From an uncultured Oscillospiraceae bacterium (GTDB taxonomy: Bacteria > Bacillota > Clostridia > Oscillospirales > Oscillospiraceae), in NCBI GenBank assembly GCA_944387095.1, contig CALXDP010000010.1, positions 1 through 64,000 of the forward strand: DNA of 64,000 nt, read 5' to 3'. Below the pieces are notes generated by a model that had not been told where the DNA came from, made no database searches, and was given only the letters and a program-made list of their open reading frames with translations. The position numbers and the translations under genes are program-made. Positions 57,127 to 64,000 of this stretch are shown in pieces (position 1 is the first letter of the stretch; each line of letters opens with the position of its first letter).

Positions 57127-57558
57127 ATGTCTACCTTTATGGCAAACAAGGGCAACATCCAGCGCAAGTGGTACGTGCTGGATGCCGCCGGCAAGCCTCT
57201 GGGCAAGACTGCCGCCACCGCTGCCGTGCTGCTGCGTGGCAAGCACAAGCCCGAGTACACCCCCCACGCCGACTGCGGCGACTTTGTGGTCATCATCAAT
57301 GCGGAGAAGGCCATCCTCACCGGCAAGAAGCTGGACCAGAAGTACTACCGCACCCACTCCGGCTGGGTGGGCGGCCTGAAAGAGACCAAGTACCGCACCC
57401 TGATGCAGAGCCGGCCCGAGCTGGCCATGAAGGTGGCCGTGCGCGGCATGATGCCCCGCAACATCATCACCAAGGATTCCCTGACCCGCCTGAAGGTCTA
57501 CCGTGGCGCTGAGCACAAGCACGCCGCTCAGAAACCCGAGGCCTGGACCGCGGAATAA
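57127..57558 (+). CDS. rplM: Ribosomal protein L13
   Basis: A 143-residue L13, [20 protein letters not shown] at the start, [20 protein letters not shown] and [20 protein letters not shown] in the body, and the [18 protein letters not shown] ending. AGGAGG-like sequence precedes ATG 57127. Always paired with rpsI. Confidence 0.97.
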   Translation: MSTFMANKGNIQRKWYVLDAAGKPLGKTAATAAVLLRGKHKPEYTPHADCGDFVVIINAEKAILTGKKLDQKYYRTHSGWVGGLKETKYRTLMQSRPELAMKVAVRGMMPRNIITKDSLTRLKVYRGAEHKHAAQKPEAWTAE

Positions 57559-57572
57559 GGAGGTAAGCGACC

Positions 57573-57977
57573 ATGTACAAGAGCAAGAAGCCTTATCATT
57601 ACGGCACCGGCCGCCGGAAGTCCTCCGTGGCCCGTGTCCACCTCATCCCCAACGGCACCGGCACCATCACCATCAACGGCCGGGACATTGAGGAGTACTT
57701 CGGTCTGGAGACCCTGAAGATGGTGGTTCGCCAGCCTTTGAACACCACCAGCACCATCGGCAAGGTGGACGTGGAAGCCACTGTCACCGGCGGCGGCGTC
57801 ACCGGCCAGGCCGGCGCCCTGCGCCACGGCATCGCCCGTGCTCTGCTGGAAATGGATCCTGAGTTCCGCGCCTCTCTGAAGGCCGCTGGTTTCCTCACCC
57901 GCGATCCCCGTATGAAGGAGCGTAAGAAGTACGGCCTCAAGGCTGCCCGTCGCGCGCCTCAGTTCAGCAAGCGCTGA
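57573..57977 (+). CDS. rpsI: Ribosomal protein S9
   Basis: A 134-residue S9 with [20 protein letters not shown] near the start, [20 protein letters not shown] in the middle and the basic tail [17 protein letters not shown] that reaches the ribosomal P site. GGAGG precedes ATG 57573, 14 bases after rplM. Confidence 0.97.
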   Translation: MYKSKKPYHYGTGRRKSSVARVHLIPNGTGTITINGRDIEEYFGLETLKMVVRQPLNTTSTIGKVDVEATVTGGGVTGQAGALRHGIARALLEMDPEFRASLKAAGFLTRDPRMKERKKYGLKAARRAPQFSKR

Positions 57978-57997
57978 GTCTTATCCCCATGCCCTTC

Positions 57998-58031
57998 AAA
58001 CTGCCGTCCAAATGGACGGCAGTTTTTTTAT
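57998..58031 (+). terminator. Terminator of rplM-rpsI
   Basis: Perfect 13-bp stem, 57998-58010 with 58013-58025, two-base loop and TTTTTTT. Confidence 0.85.
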
Positions 58032-58191
58032 GCTCCTTTCGGCCCCATGACAAGTGGTCCTTGAAGCGCGTCGGCGCCAATTTTTTCGTCCGCTGACGGT
58101 TCTTTTCCAGGAAAGCCAGCAGATCCCGCGCATAGAACCGGCGGAAACTTCACATGCTGAATCCAAACCCTGAGGAAAAGAGGTTTACGTC

Positions 58192-59346
58192 ATGAAACGA
58201 ATCACCGCCCTGGTGCTGGCCGCCGCCCTGCTGTGGCTGGCCCCGGCGTATGCCCACGCGGACGCCGGCGGCGCTGTGGCCATCACCGCACCCAGCGCCA
58301 TTCTGATGGAAAAGTCCACCGGCACCGTACTCTATGAGCAGGAGGCCCACGCCCAGTACGAGCCCGCCTCGGTAACCAAGGTGATGACCCTGCTGCTGGT
58401 CATGGAGGCCATCGACTCCGGCGCCCTGTCCTGGAACGACATGGTCACCGCCTCCGCCTACGCCTGCTCCATGGGCGGCTCCCAGATTTGGCTGAAAGAG
58501 AACGAGCAGATGAGCGTATCCGACATGGTCAAGGCCGTGGCGGTGGCCTCCGCCAACGACTGCGCCGTGGCCCTGGCCGAACACATCGCCGGCAGCGAGG
58601 GGGCCTTTGTGGAGCGGATGAACCAGCGGGCCCAGGAGCTGGGTATGGAGCACACGGTGTTTCTCAACTGCACCGGCCTTCCGGCAGACGGGCATGTGTC
58701 CTGCGCCTATGACATCGCCCTGATGAGCCGGGAACTCATCCTCAACCACCCGGACATCCGGCAGTACACCACCATCTGGATGGACACTCTGCGGGACGGC
58801 CAGTTTCAGCTGTCCAACACCAACCGGCTCATCTTCTACTACGAAGGGGCCACAGGGCTGAAAACCGGCTCCACCGATTCGGCCCTGTACTGCCTGTCTG
58901 CCACGGCGGAGCGGGAGGGCATGGAGCTGATCGCCGTGGTCATGCACGCGGCCACCTCCAACGACCGGTTTGAGAGCGCCAAGGCCCTTCTGAGCTACGG
59001 TTTTGCCAACTGGGCCCTCACTCCCGTCTACCCAGACCAGGCCATTCCCCCGGTGCGGGTGGCCCTGGGTCAGGCGGACACCGTCCAGCCTCTCCCCGCC
59101 CGGGAGTGCGTCATTCTGCTGGCGAAAAATCAGGCCGGAGCCGTCACCACCCAAGTGACCCTGGCCGACAGCGTGGAAGCCCCCGTGGAGACGGGTCAAA
59201 AACTGGGCGAGATCGCCGTCTTTGTGGACGGGCAGCAGGTGGACACCATTGATCTGGTGGCCCTGGAGGGCGTGGAGCGGCTCACCGTGGGCGCCATCTT
59301 CAAGGGGCTGCTGGGCCGGCTGTTCCTCCAGGGAGAGGGCAGCTGA
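58192..59346 (+). CDS. D-alanyl-D-alanine carboxypeptidase (S11, DacF/PBP5-like)
   Basis: A 384-residue exported penicillin-binding protein. Signal peptide at residues 1-24 (ITALVLAAALLWLAPAYAHA), active-site S60-V-T-K63, SAN motif in AVASANDCAVAL near 119, and KTG in GATGLKTGSTDSA near 223, followed by a C-terminal beta domain. It trims the fifth residue of cell-wall pentapeptides. DacF and DacB versions act in spore cortex formation, and the family here could be vegetative or sporulation-linked. AGAGG precedes ATG 58192. Confidence 0.92.
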   Translation: MKRITALVLAAALLWLAPAYAHADAGGAVAITAPSAILMEKSTGTVLYEQEAHAQYEPASVTKVMTLLLVMEAIDSGALSWNDMVTASAYACSMGGSQIWLKENEQMSVSDMVKAVAVASANDCAVALAEHIAGSEGAFVERMNQRAQELGMEHTVFLNCTGLPADGHVSCAYDIALMSRELILNHPDIRQYTTIWMDTLRDGQFQLSNTNRLIFYYEGATGLKTGSTDSALYCLSATAEREGMELIAVVMHAATSNDRFESAKALLSYGFANWALTPVYPDQAIPPVRVALGQADTVQPLPARECVILLAKNQAGAVTTQVTLADSVEAPVETGQKLGEIAVFVDGQQVDTIDLVALEGVERLTVGAIFKGLLGRLFLQGEGS

Positions 59347-59361
59347 ACCCACCCCCATTTT

Positions 59362-59396
59362 CCCCCCAGCCGGCCGGGTCCGGCTGGGGGGTTTTC
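59362..59396 (+). terminator. Terminator of the carboxypeptidase gene
   Basis: CCCCCCAGCCGG (59362-59373) pairs fully with CCGGCTGGGGGG (59380-59391), followed by TTTTC. Confidence 0.8.
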
Positions 59397-59442
59397 TCGC
59401 CCCGGCTCAGTCAGAAAAATTCAAAAAACTCCATTTCCCCCC

Positions 59443-59471
59443 TTGCTTTTTTCCCGTTTTTGATATATGCT
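59443..59471 (+). promoter_or_regulatory. Promoter of the SLH protein
   Basis: TTGCTT (59443-59448), 17 bases, TATGCT (59466-59471), giving an untranslated leader of about 115 bases. Confidence 0.55.
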
Positions 59472-59592
59472 TGGGATGAGCTGGAAGTAAACACCGGGCT
59501 TGGTAAAGCGGTCTTTTCCCGTATCCAATTTCCCTCTCCCTTTCCCTCTCCCTCCTGTGTGCTTCCGGCCAATTTTAAAGGAGGAGAAATAT

Positions 59593-62500
59593 ATGAAAAA
59601 ACGCATTTTGTCCTCATTGTTGGCGCTGGCCATGGTGCTGTCTCTGGTGCCATTTTCGCTGGCGGCAGATGCCACAGGGGAAAAGGGTACTGAAAGCAAC
59701 CCATATACCACTGTGGAAGAGTACAATACCGCCATTGCAGATGATAGCAAAAATGGCGAAGACGTCTACTTAACCATTGATGGGGAGGAATTCAGCAGCA
59801 CTAATCTGTTTAATCTGACCAATGTGCAGTCAAGACAAGATCCCCCAAAACTGCACCTGACGCTTACATACTGTACTTTTACTGGCAATACAGCCAATGA
59901 CAACACAAATAGTTCCTTCATGTATCTGCCCAACTGCCAGTCCCTGGTGATTGACAACTGCACCTTTGATACTGGCGATACTATATTAAAGTATGGCATT
60001 AACTGGAACCTGATTCAAATTCAGGGTGCTGAGGTGTCTATCACCAACAGCACATTCAGCGGCAATTATGAGAACAACGCCGTCAAGCTGAACCAGCGCA
60101 ACGGCGAAGATGACGCGGCGACAGATGTGAAGCCTACAGGAAATTCCGCAACACCTGCCACCATCGCTTCCGCTACCATTTCGAACTGCACCTTCAATGG
60201 TGATAGCGCCATCATTGCCCTGGGCAGCAAGGGTAAGGGCACGGATGGTGCCGCCTCCCCCTCCACCGGCGCGTTCCCTGTGACCATTACGGCCGCTGAG
60301 GGTTCCGGCGTCACAGTGAAGCTGGACTACCAGGCGGAAGAGAATGCCACAGTCCAGACCATCCAGCTGGATGCTGGCGAGACCGGTGAAAAGACGGCGA
60401 GCGGTGATTTCGGCTCTGAGGACGATTTTGTGGCCGAGATCAATGGTGAGAAGTATGTCTCCCTGCCCTATGCCGTGTCCCAGGCCGGGGATGGCGACAC
60501 CATCACCCTGCTGAAGGATGTGACGCTGGACGCTACTGGCGTTGAGAATACTACCGGCGGGGCCGTTCTGGTCATTGACAAGGGCCTCACCATCAACGGC
60601 AATGGAAATACCATTTCTGGCGCGAACTTCACTACATCTCAGGGCAATCTCAGCCTGATCAACATCCTGAATGGCGCCGACGTCACCCTGGACAATGTGA
60701 TCATCGACGGAGGAAAGAGCGGAGCTGATGACCAGGAGGTTGGCCCCCGCCACGGCTTGAATATCTGGGAAGCGGGCACGGTGACCCTGAATGATGTTAC
60801 AGTCCAGAATAACCGCTGGTACGGCGTGGTGAGCAACGGCTCTGATTTGGTGATCAATGGCCTGACCACCACCGGAAATGCCTGGGGCGTCAACGTGGAC
60901 GGCGACTCCACGGTCACCGTCAACGACGCCAATATCGGCGAGACCTCCTCCATCGTTTATGAGAACACTGGGAGTGATGGTTCTCTGACGGTGAACGACG
61001 GCACCTTCCAGAATATCGTCGTGAAGGCGGAAAATTCCGGTGACACCAACACCGGCACCATTCGCCTGACCGGCGGTACTTTCAACGGCGTCACCACTGA
61101 AGGCTCAGGCACGACCAATGTCGGCGGCAACAGCAACATCGTCACCATCACTGGCGGTACCTATACACATACCGAAGCCAACACGGAAGAGGGCACCACC
61201 TATGCTGGCATTGAAGGCCTCCTGGCCGATGGCAGCGACCTGAACGACGAGGGCACGGTCGTTCCCGCTGAAGGTTCCGTGGCCAGCATCAACGGCCAGG
61301 GCTTTGATTCCCTCCAGGAAGCGATTGCCGCTGCCCAGGACGGCAATACCATCGTTCTGATGGAGAATATCACCAATGATAATGTCGGCACTTCCACCCA
61401 AAGCGATGCTGTTTTGTCTATCGATAAGAGCATCACGATTCAGGGCAATGGCAACAGCATTACCGTGGATCTTTCTGTGCCCAATACCTTTGGAGACAGA
61501 GACCAGATCTTCAGCATCGGCGAGACCAGAGATAGCACTGCGGAAGTGACATTGGACAATGTTACGATGACTCTGACCGGCAAAGATGATGGAAAGGGCG
61601 ACATCTTTGATATGTATGGCACCCTGAACATCAACAACGGCTCCAACATCACCATCAGCAACGCCCAGAGCGCGTTCACCATGCAGGGCGGCACGAACGC
61701 CAAGGTCAACCTGAATGCGTCCACCGTCACCGCCAATGATATCACCGGCAACTTCTCCAACGGCGGCGTGTGGGAAATTAAGGATCAATCTACTCTCAGC
61801 ATCGACGGCTGCGGCAGCCACGGCCTGAGCGTGGAAACCCTGACTGTGGACAACTCCACTGTCACTGTGAATGGCGCTGCTTACTCCGGCATCGTGGCGG
61901 CGGATCTGACCCTGGCGAATGGCGCCACCGTGAACGTCACCAACAGCGGCAACCAGTTGCCCTATCCGGATGGTGGCGGCAGCCAGTGGGCTCCGGATGG
62001 CGAGAGCTACAAGAACGCCGTGGAGATCAAGGCAGACGGCAGCCTGAACGTCTCCAATTCCACTCTGTCCCTCACGGGCAACGTGGACAAAAACAACCAG
62101 GCCATCAACACCGTATATGTGGGCGAGATTCAGGATACGGATGGCGCTATCTCCATCACCAACTCCACCTTCAACGGCGAGCTGGTGTATAAGGAGGCAG
62201 ACCCCGATGCCACTGCTCCCCTGACGGTCTACTTCAAGGACAGCAATGGCCTCACTTACACCACCTTGGTGGTGAATGCTGCGGACGAGAAGTACACCTT
62301 CCAGGCGGCCGCTGGCCCCCTGAAGTCCGGGTATACCTTCCAGCACTGGGCCTATAACGGACAGACCTATGCAGAGCAGGCATCCGTCGAACTGGCAGTT
62401 GCGGATATCACCACCACCTCCATCACCTTCACCGCGGTGTGGACGTCTGGCGGCGGCACCCCCAGCGACCCCGGCACTCCCGGCGACTCCTACACCATTA

Positions 62501-63279
62501 CCGTGCCCACCCCGGTCAACGGTACCGTGACCGTCTCCCCCTCCGGCTCCGCCCAGGCGGGTACCACTGTCACCGTCACCGTCCAGCCCAACACTGGCTA
62601 CACCCTGGGCACCCTGTCCATCCGGGACAGCCAGAACAACACCGTGAATTACACCTCTCTGGGCAACAACCGCTACTCCTTCACCATGCCTGAGAGCGGC
62701 GTCACCGTGCTAGCCGTCTTTACCCAGGCCTCCCTGCCCTTCACCGATGTGGCCACTACCAACTGGTACTACGAGGCGGTGCGTTACGTCTGGGAGAACG
62801 ATCTGATGCAGGGCACCAGCAGCACCACCTTTGGTCCCAACGTCACCACCACCCGCGCTATGGTGGTCACCATCCTGTGGCGGCTGGAGGGTGAGCCCAC
62901 TGTCGACTACACCCTGAACTACAATGACGTGGCCAGCGGCGTGTGGTATACCGAGGCAGTGCGCTGGGCCACGGCAAACGACATCGTGCTGGGCTATGAC
63001 GGCGGTTTCCACCCCAGCGACTCCATCACCCGGGAGCAGATGGCCGCCATCCTGTACCGCTACGCGGACTACAAGGGCTATGACCTCACCGCCAACGGCG
63101 ATCTGTCCGGCTTCGCGGACGGCAGCCAGGTGTCCAGCTGGGCCCAGACCAATCTGGAGTGGGCCGTGGGCAAGGGCCTGCTGGTGGGCTCCGCCAATCA
63201 GGTGGATCCCCAGGGTTTTGCCACCCGCGCCCAGGTCGCCCAGATTCTGATGCGGTTCTGCGAGACCATCGTGCGCTAA
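59593..63279 (+). CDS. Large S-layer-anchored beta-helix surface protein
   Basis: A 1,228-residue exported protein. A signal peptide (MKKRILSSLLALAMVLSLVP, cleaved near residue 25) is followed by a long Asn/Thr/Gly-rich right-handed beta-helix-like region (about residues 60-890, with recurring short strands such as NCTFNGDSAI, GLTINGNGN and NGGSNIT-like turns), then a Listeria-Bacteroides-type repeat segment (FQAAAGPLKSGYTFQHWAYN), another bacterial Ig/InlB-like segment with TVTVQPNTGYTLG, and three SLH repeats from about residue 1,050 (FTDVATTNWYYEAVRYVWEN; YNDVASGVWYTEAVRWATAN; FADGSQVSSWAQTNLEWAVG). It is anchored to cell-wall polymers and displayed; ligand unknown. GGAGG precedes ATG 59593. 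Confidence 0.9.
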   Translation: MKKRILSSLLALAMVLSLVPFSLAADATGEKGTESNPYTTVEEYNTAIADDSKNGEDVYLTIDGEEFSSTNLFNLTNVQSRQDPPKLHLTLTYCTFTGNTANDNTNSSFMYLPNCQSLVIDNCTFDTGDTILKYGINWNLIQIQGAEVSITNSTFSGNYENNAVKLNQRNGEDDAATDVKPTGNSATPATIASATISNCTFNGDSAIIALGSKGKGTDGAASPSTGAFPVTITAAEGSGVTVKLDYQAEENATVQTIQLDAGETGEKTASGDFGSEDDFVAEINGEKYVSLPYAVSQAGDGDTITLLKDVTLDATGVENTTGGAVLVIDKGLTINGNGNTISGANFTTSQGNLSLINILNGADVTLDNVIIDGGKSGADDQEVGPRHGLNIWEAGTVTLNDVTVQNNRWYGVVSNGSDLVINGLTTTGNAWGVNVDGDSTVTVNDANIGETSSIVYENTGSDGSLTVNDGTFQNIVVKAENSGDTNTGTIRLTGGTFNGVTTEGSGTTNVGGNSNIVTITGGTYTHTEANTEEGTTYAGIEGLLADGSDLNDEGTVVPAEGSVASINGQGFDSLQEAIAAAQDGNTIVLMENITNDNVGTSTQSDAVLSIDKSITIQGNGNSITVDLSVPNTFGDRDQIFSIGETRDSTAEVTLDNVTMTLTGKDDGKGDIFDMYGTLNINNGSNITISNAQSAFTMQGGTNAKVNLNASTVTANDITGNFSNGGVWEIKDQSTLSIDGCGSHGLSVETLTVDNSTVTVNGAAYSGIVAADLTLANGATVNVTNSGNQLPYPDGGGSQWAPDGESYKNAVEIKADGSLNVSNSTLSLTGNVDKNNQAINTVYVGEIQDTDGAISITNSTFNGELVYKEADPDATAPLTVYFKDSNGLTYTTLVVNAADEKYTFQAAAGPLKSGYTFQHWAYNGQTYAEQASVELAVADITTTSITFTAVWTSGGGTPSDPGTPGDSYTITVPTPVNGTVTVSPSGSAQAGTTVTVTVQPNTGYTLGTLSIRDSQNNTVNYTSLGNNRYSFTMPESGVTVLAVFTQASLPFTDVATTNWYYEAVRYVWENDLMQGTSSTTFGPNVTTTRAMVVTILWRLEGEPTVDYTLNYNDVASGVWYTEAVRWATANDIVLGYDGGFHPSDSITREQMAAILYRYADYKGYDLTANGDLSGFADGSQVSSWAQTNLEWAVGKGLLVGSANQVDPQGFATRAQVAQILMRFCETIVR

Positions 63280-63309
63280 CCCTCCCCCGCGGAGAAAACA
63301 GCCGAAACT

Positions 63310-63349
63310 AAGGGCCCGCCCCGGCATTCGCCGGGGCGGGCCCTTTTCC
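63310..63349. terminator. Bidirectional terminator, perfect 16-bp stem
   Basis: AAGGGCCCGCCCCGGC (63310-63325) and complement 63330-63345 around ATTC, with TTTT next on the plus strand. Confidence 0.85.
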
Positions 63350-63368
63350 TGTCCTTTTGCGGGGAAAC

Positions 63369-64000
63369 TTACGACACCCGCTCAAACTGGCTGTTGTACA
63401 AATCCGCGTAAAAGCCGCCCTGATCCAGCAGCTGCTGGTGGGTGCCCTGCTCGATGATGTCCCCATCCTTGAGCACCAGAATCAGGTCTGCATTGCGGAT
63501 GGTGGACAACCGGTGGGCGATGACGAAGCTGGTGCGATGCTGGGTGAGCTGGTCCATGGCCTGCTGGGTGATGAGCTCAGTGCGGGTGTCCACCGAGGAG
63601 GTGGCCTCGTCCAGGATGAGCATGGGGTGATTCTGCACCATGGCCCGGGCGATGGTGAACAGCTGCTTCTGCCCGGCAGAAATGGCCACGCTGTCATCCA
63701 GCACCGTGTCAAAACCCTGGGGCAGGGTCTGGATAAAGTGATAGATGCCGCAGGCCTTGCAGGCCTCCTCCAGCTGCTGGTCGGAGACGTTGGGGTTGTT
63801 ATACACCAAGTTTTCCCGCACAGTGCCCTCAAACAGCCAGGTGTCCTGAAGCACCATGCTGAACAGGTTGTGAACGCTCTGCCGGGTCATCTGGGTGGTG
63901 GGGATTCCGTCGATCTTGATGGTTCCCGAGTTCACCTCGTAAAACCGCATGAGCAGATTGACCAGGGTGGTCTTGCCCGCGCCGGTGGGCCCAACGATGG
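63369..64000 (-). CDS. ABC exporter half-transporter, C-terminal ATPase part (cut by window edge)
   Basis: About 210 residues of a type IV ABC half-transporter. The Walker A GPTGAGKTT is visible at the right edge, followed by the Q-loop FSMVLQDTWLF, signature ISAGQKQLFT, Walker B LILDEATSSVD and switch VIAHRLST. The membrane domain lies beyond the window. Similar proteins usually come as heterodimer pairs acting in multidrug or peptide export. Start outside the window. Confidence 0.9.
   Translation of the reverse strand, partial: IVGPTGAGKTTLVNLLMRFYEVNSGTIKIDGIPTTQMTRQSVHNLFSMVLQDTWLFEGTVRENLVYNNPNVSDQQLEEACKACGIYHFIQTLPQGFDTVLDDSVAISAGQKQLFTIARAMVQNHPMLILDEATSSVDTRTELITQQAMDQLTQHRTSFVIAHRLSTIRNADLILVLKDGDIIEQGTHQQLLDQGGFYADLYNSQFERVS

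Noticed and set aside
61105-62346. 413-codon minus-strand frame inside the SLH protein gene
   Set aside because: It mirrors the repetitive coding sequence on the plus strand and has no independent support.
1-64000. CRISPR arrays, tRNA and rRNA genes
   Set aside because: No regularly spaced repeats, no cloverleaf-like GGTTCRANYCC blocks and no rRNA signatures were noticed by eye; a tRNAscan and Infernal run would be decisive.

Overview
This 64 kb window comes from a GC-rich, endospore-forming Firmicute. The gene content and codon usage suggest the Oscillospiraceae (Flavonifractor/Lawsonibacter/Intestinimonas-like gut anaerobes). The evidence is a set of sporulation genes (spo0A, spoIVB, spoIIAA-spoIIAB-sigF, dpaA-dpaB, a sigK fragment), anaerobic redox enzymes, ECF vitamin and metal transporters, an S-layer-homology surface protein, and typical Firmicute promoters and rho-independent terminators. 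No rRNA, tRNA or CRISPR array was seen. The genus is inferred, not proven.

Left part (1-9.4 kb): mobile-element debris (the start of a tyrosine recombinase running off the left edge, a truncated PNPOx-like fragment behind a promoter and a large hairpin, an AT-rich membrane protein). A LysR regulator follows, divergent from a reductive gene set: aldo/keto reductase, Fe-alcohol dehydrogenase, a frameshifted [4Fe-4S] aldo/keto reductase, an SDR and a second aldo/keto reductase. It trails off into decayed flavodoxin, alpha/beta hydrolase and lipoprotein genes. From 15.8 down to 9.4 kb one minus-strand operon encodes a YgbA-like protein, two fused permease-ATPase ABC proteins and a complete ECF module (S component, EcfT, double-ATPase EcfA).

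Middle (16.2-36 kb): an N-terminal fragment of sigK with its own promoter signal; an amino-acid-type ABC system with a convergent binding protein; a FliB-like gene; two CobW GTPases; an FMN riboswitch in front of two RibU-like proteins; infC-rpmI-rplT with a classic promoter/attenuator leader and an apparent AUA start; corA; a flavodoxin pair; dipicolinate synthase; and pncB-pfs-luxS.

Right part (36-64 kb): spo0A and spoIVB, radical SAM/tdk/mutY, the spoIIA operon, then an AT-rich island holding a perfect-consensus promoter, a 10-codon ORF, a secreted caspase/CHAT-like protein and a lipoprotein. Next come a VanRS-like pair with a frameshifted regulator, a GT2-GtrA pair, recR, rpe, ilvA, the xpaC-telA-TPM-Gly-rich cluster, ttcA, rplM-rpsI, a D,D-carboxypeptidase, a 1,228-residue beta-helix/SLH surface protein and a partial ABC exporter.

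The strongest leads for new biology are: the sigK gene broken right after its N-terminal segment; a structured element present at 18.5 and 23.8 kb whose hairpin shows compensatory differences; the micro-ORF/caspase-like island at 43.2-45.1 kb; and a duplicated promoter-plus-hairpin module at 45.15 and 47.44 kb, one copy of which looks like a small-RNA gene.
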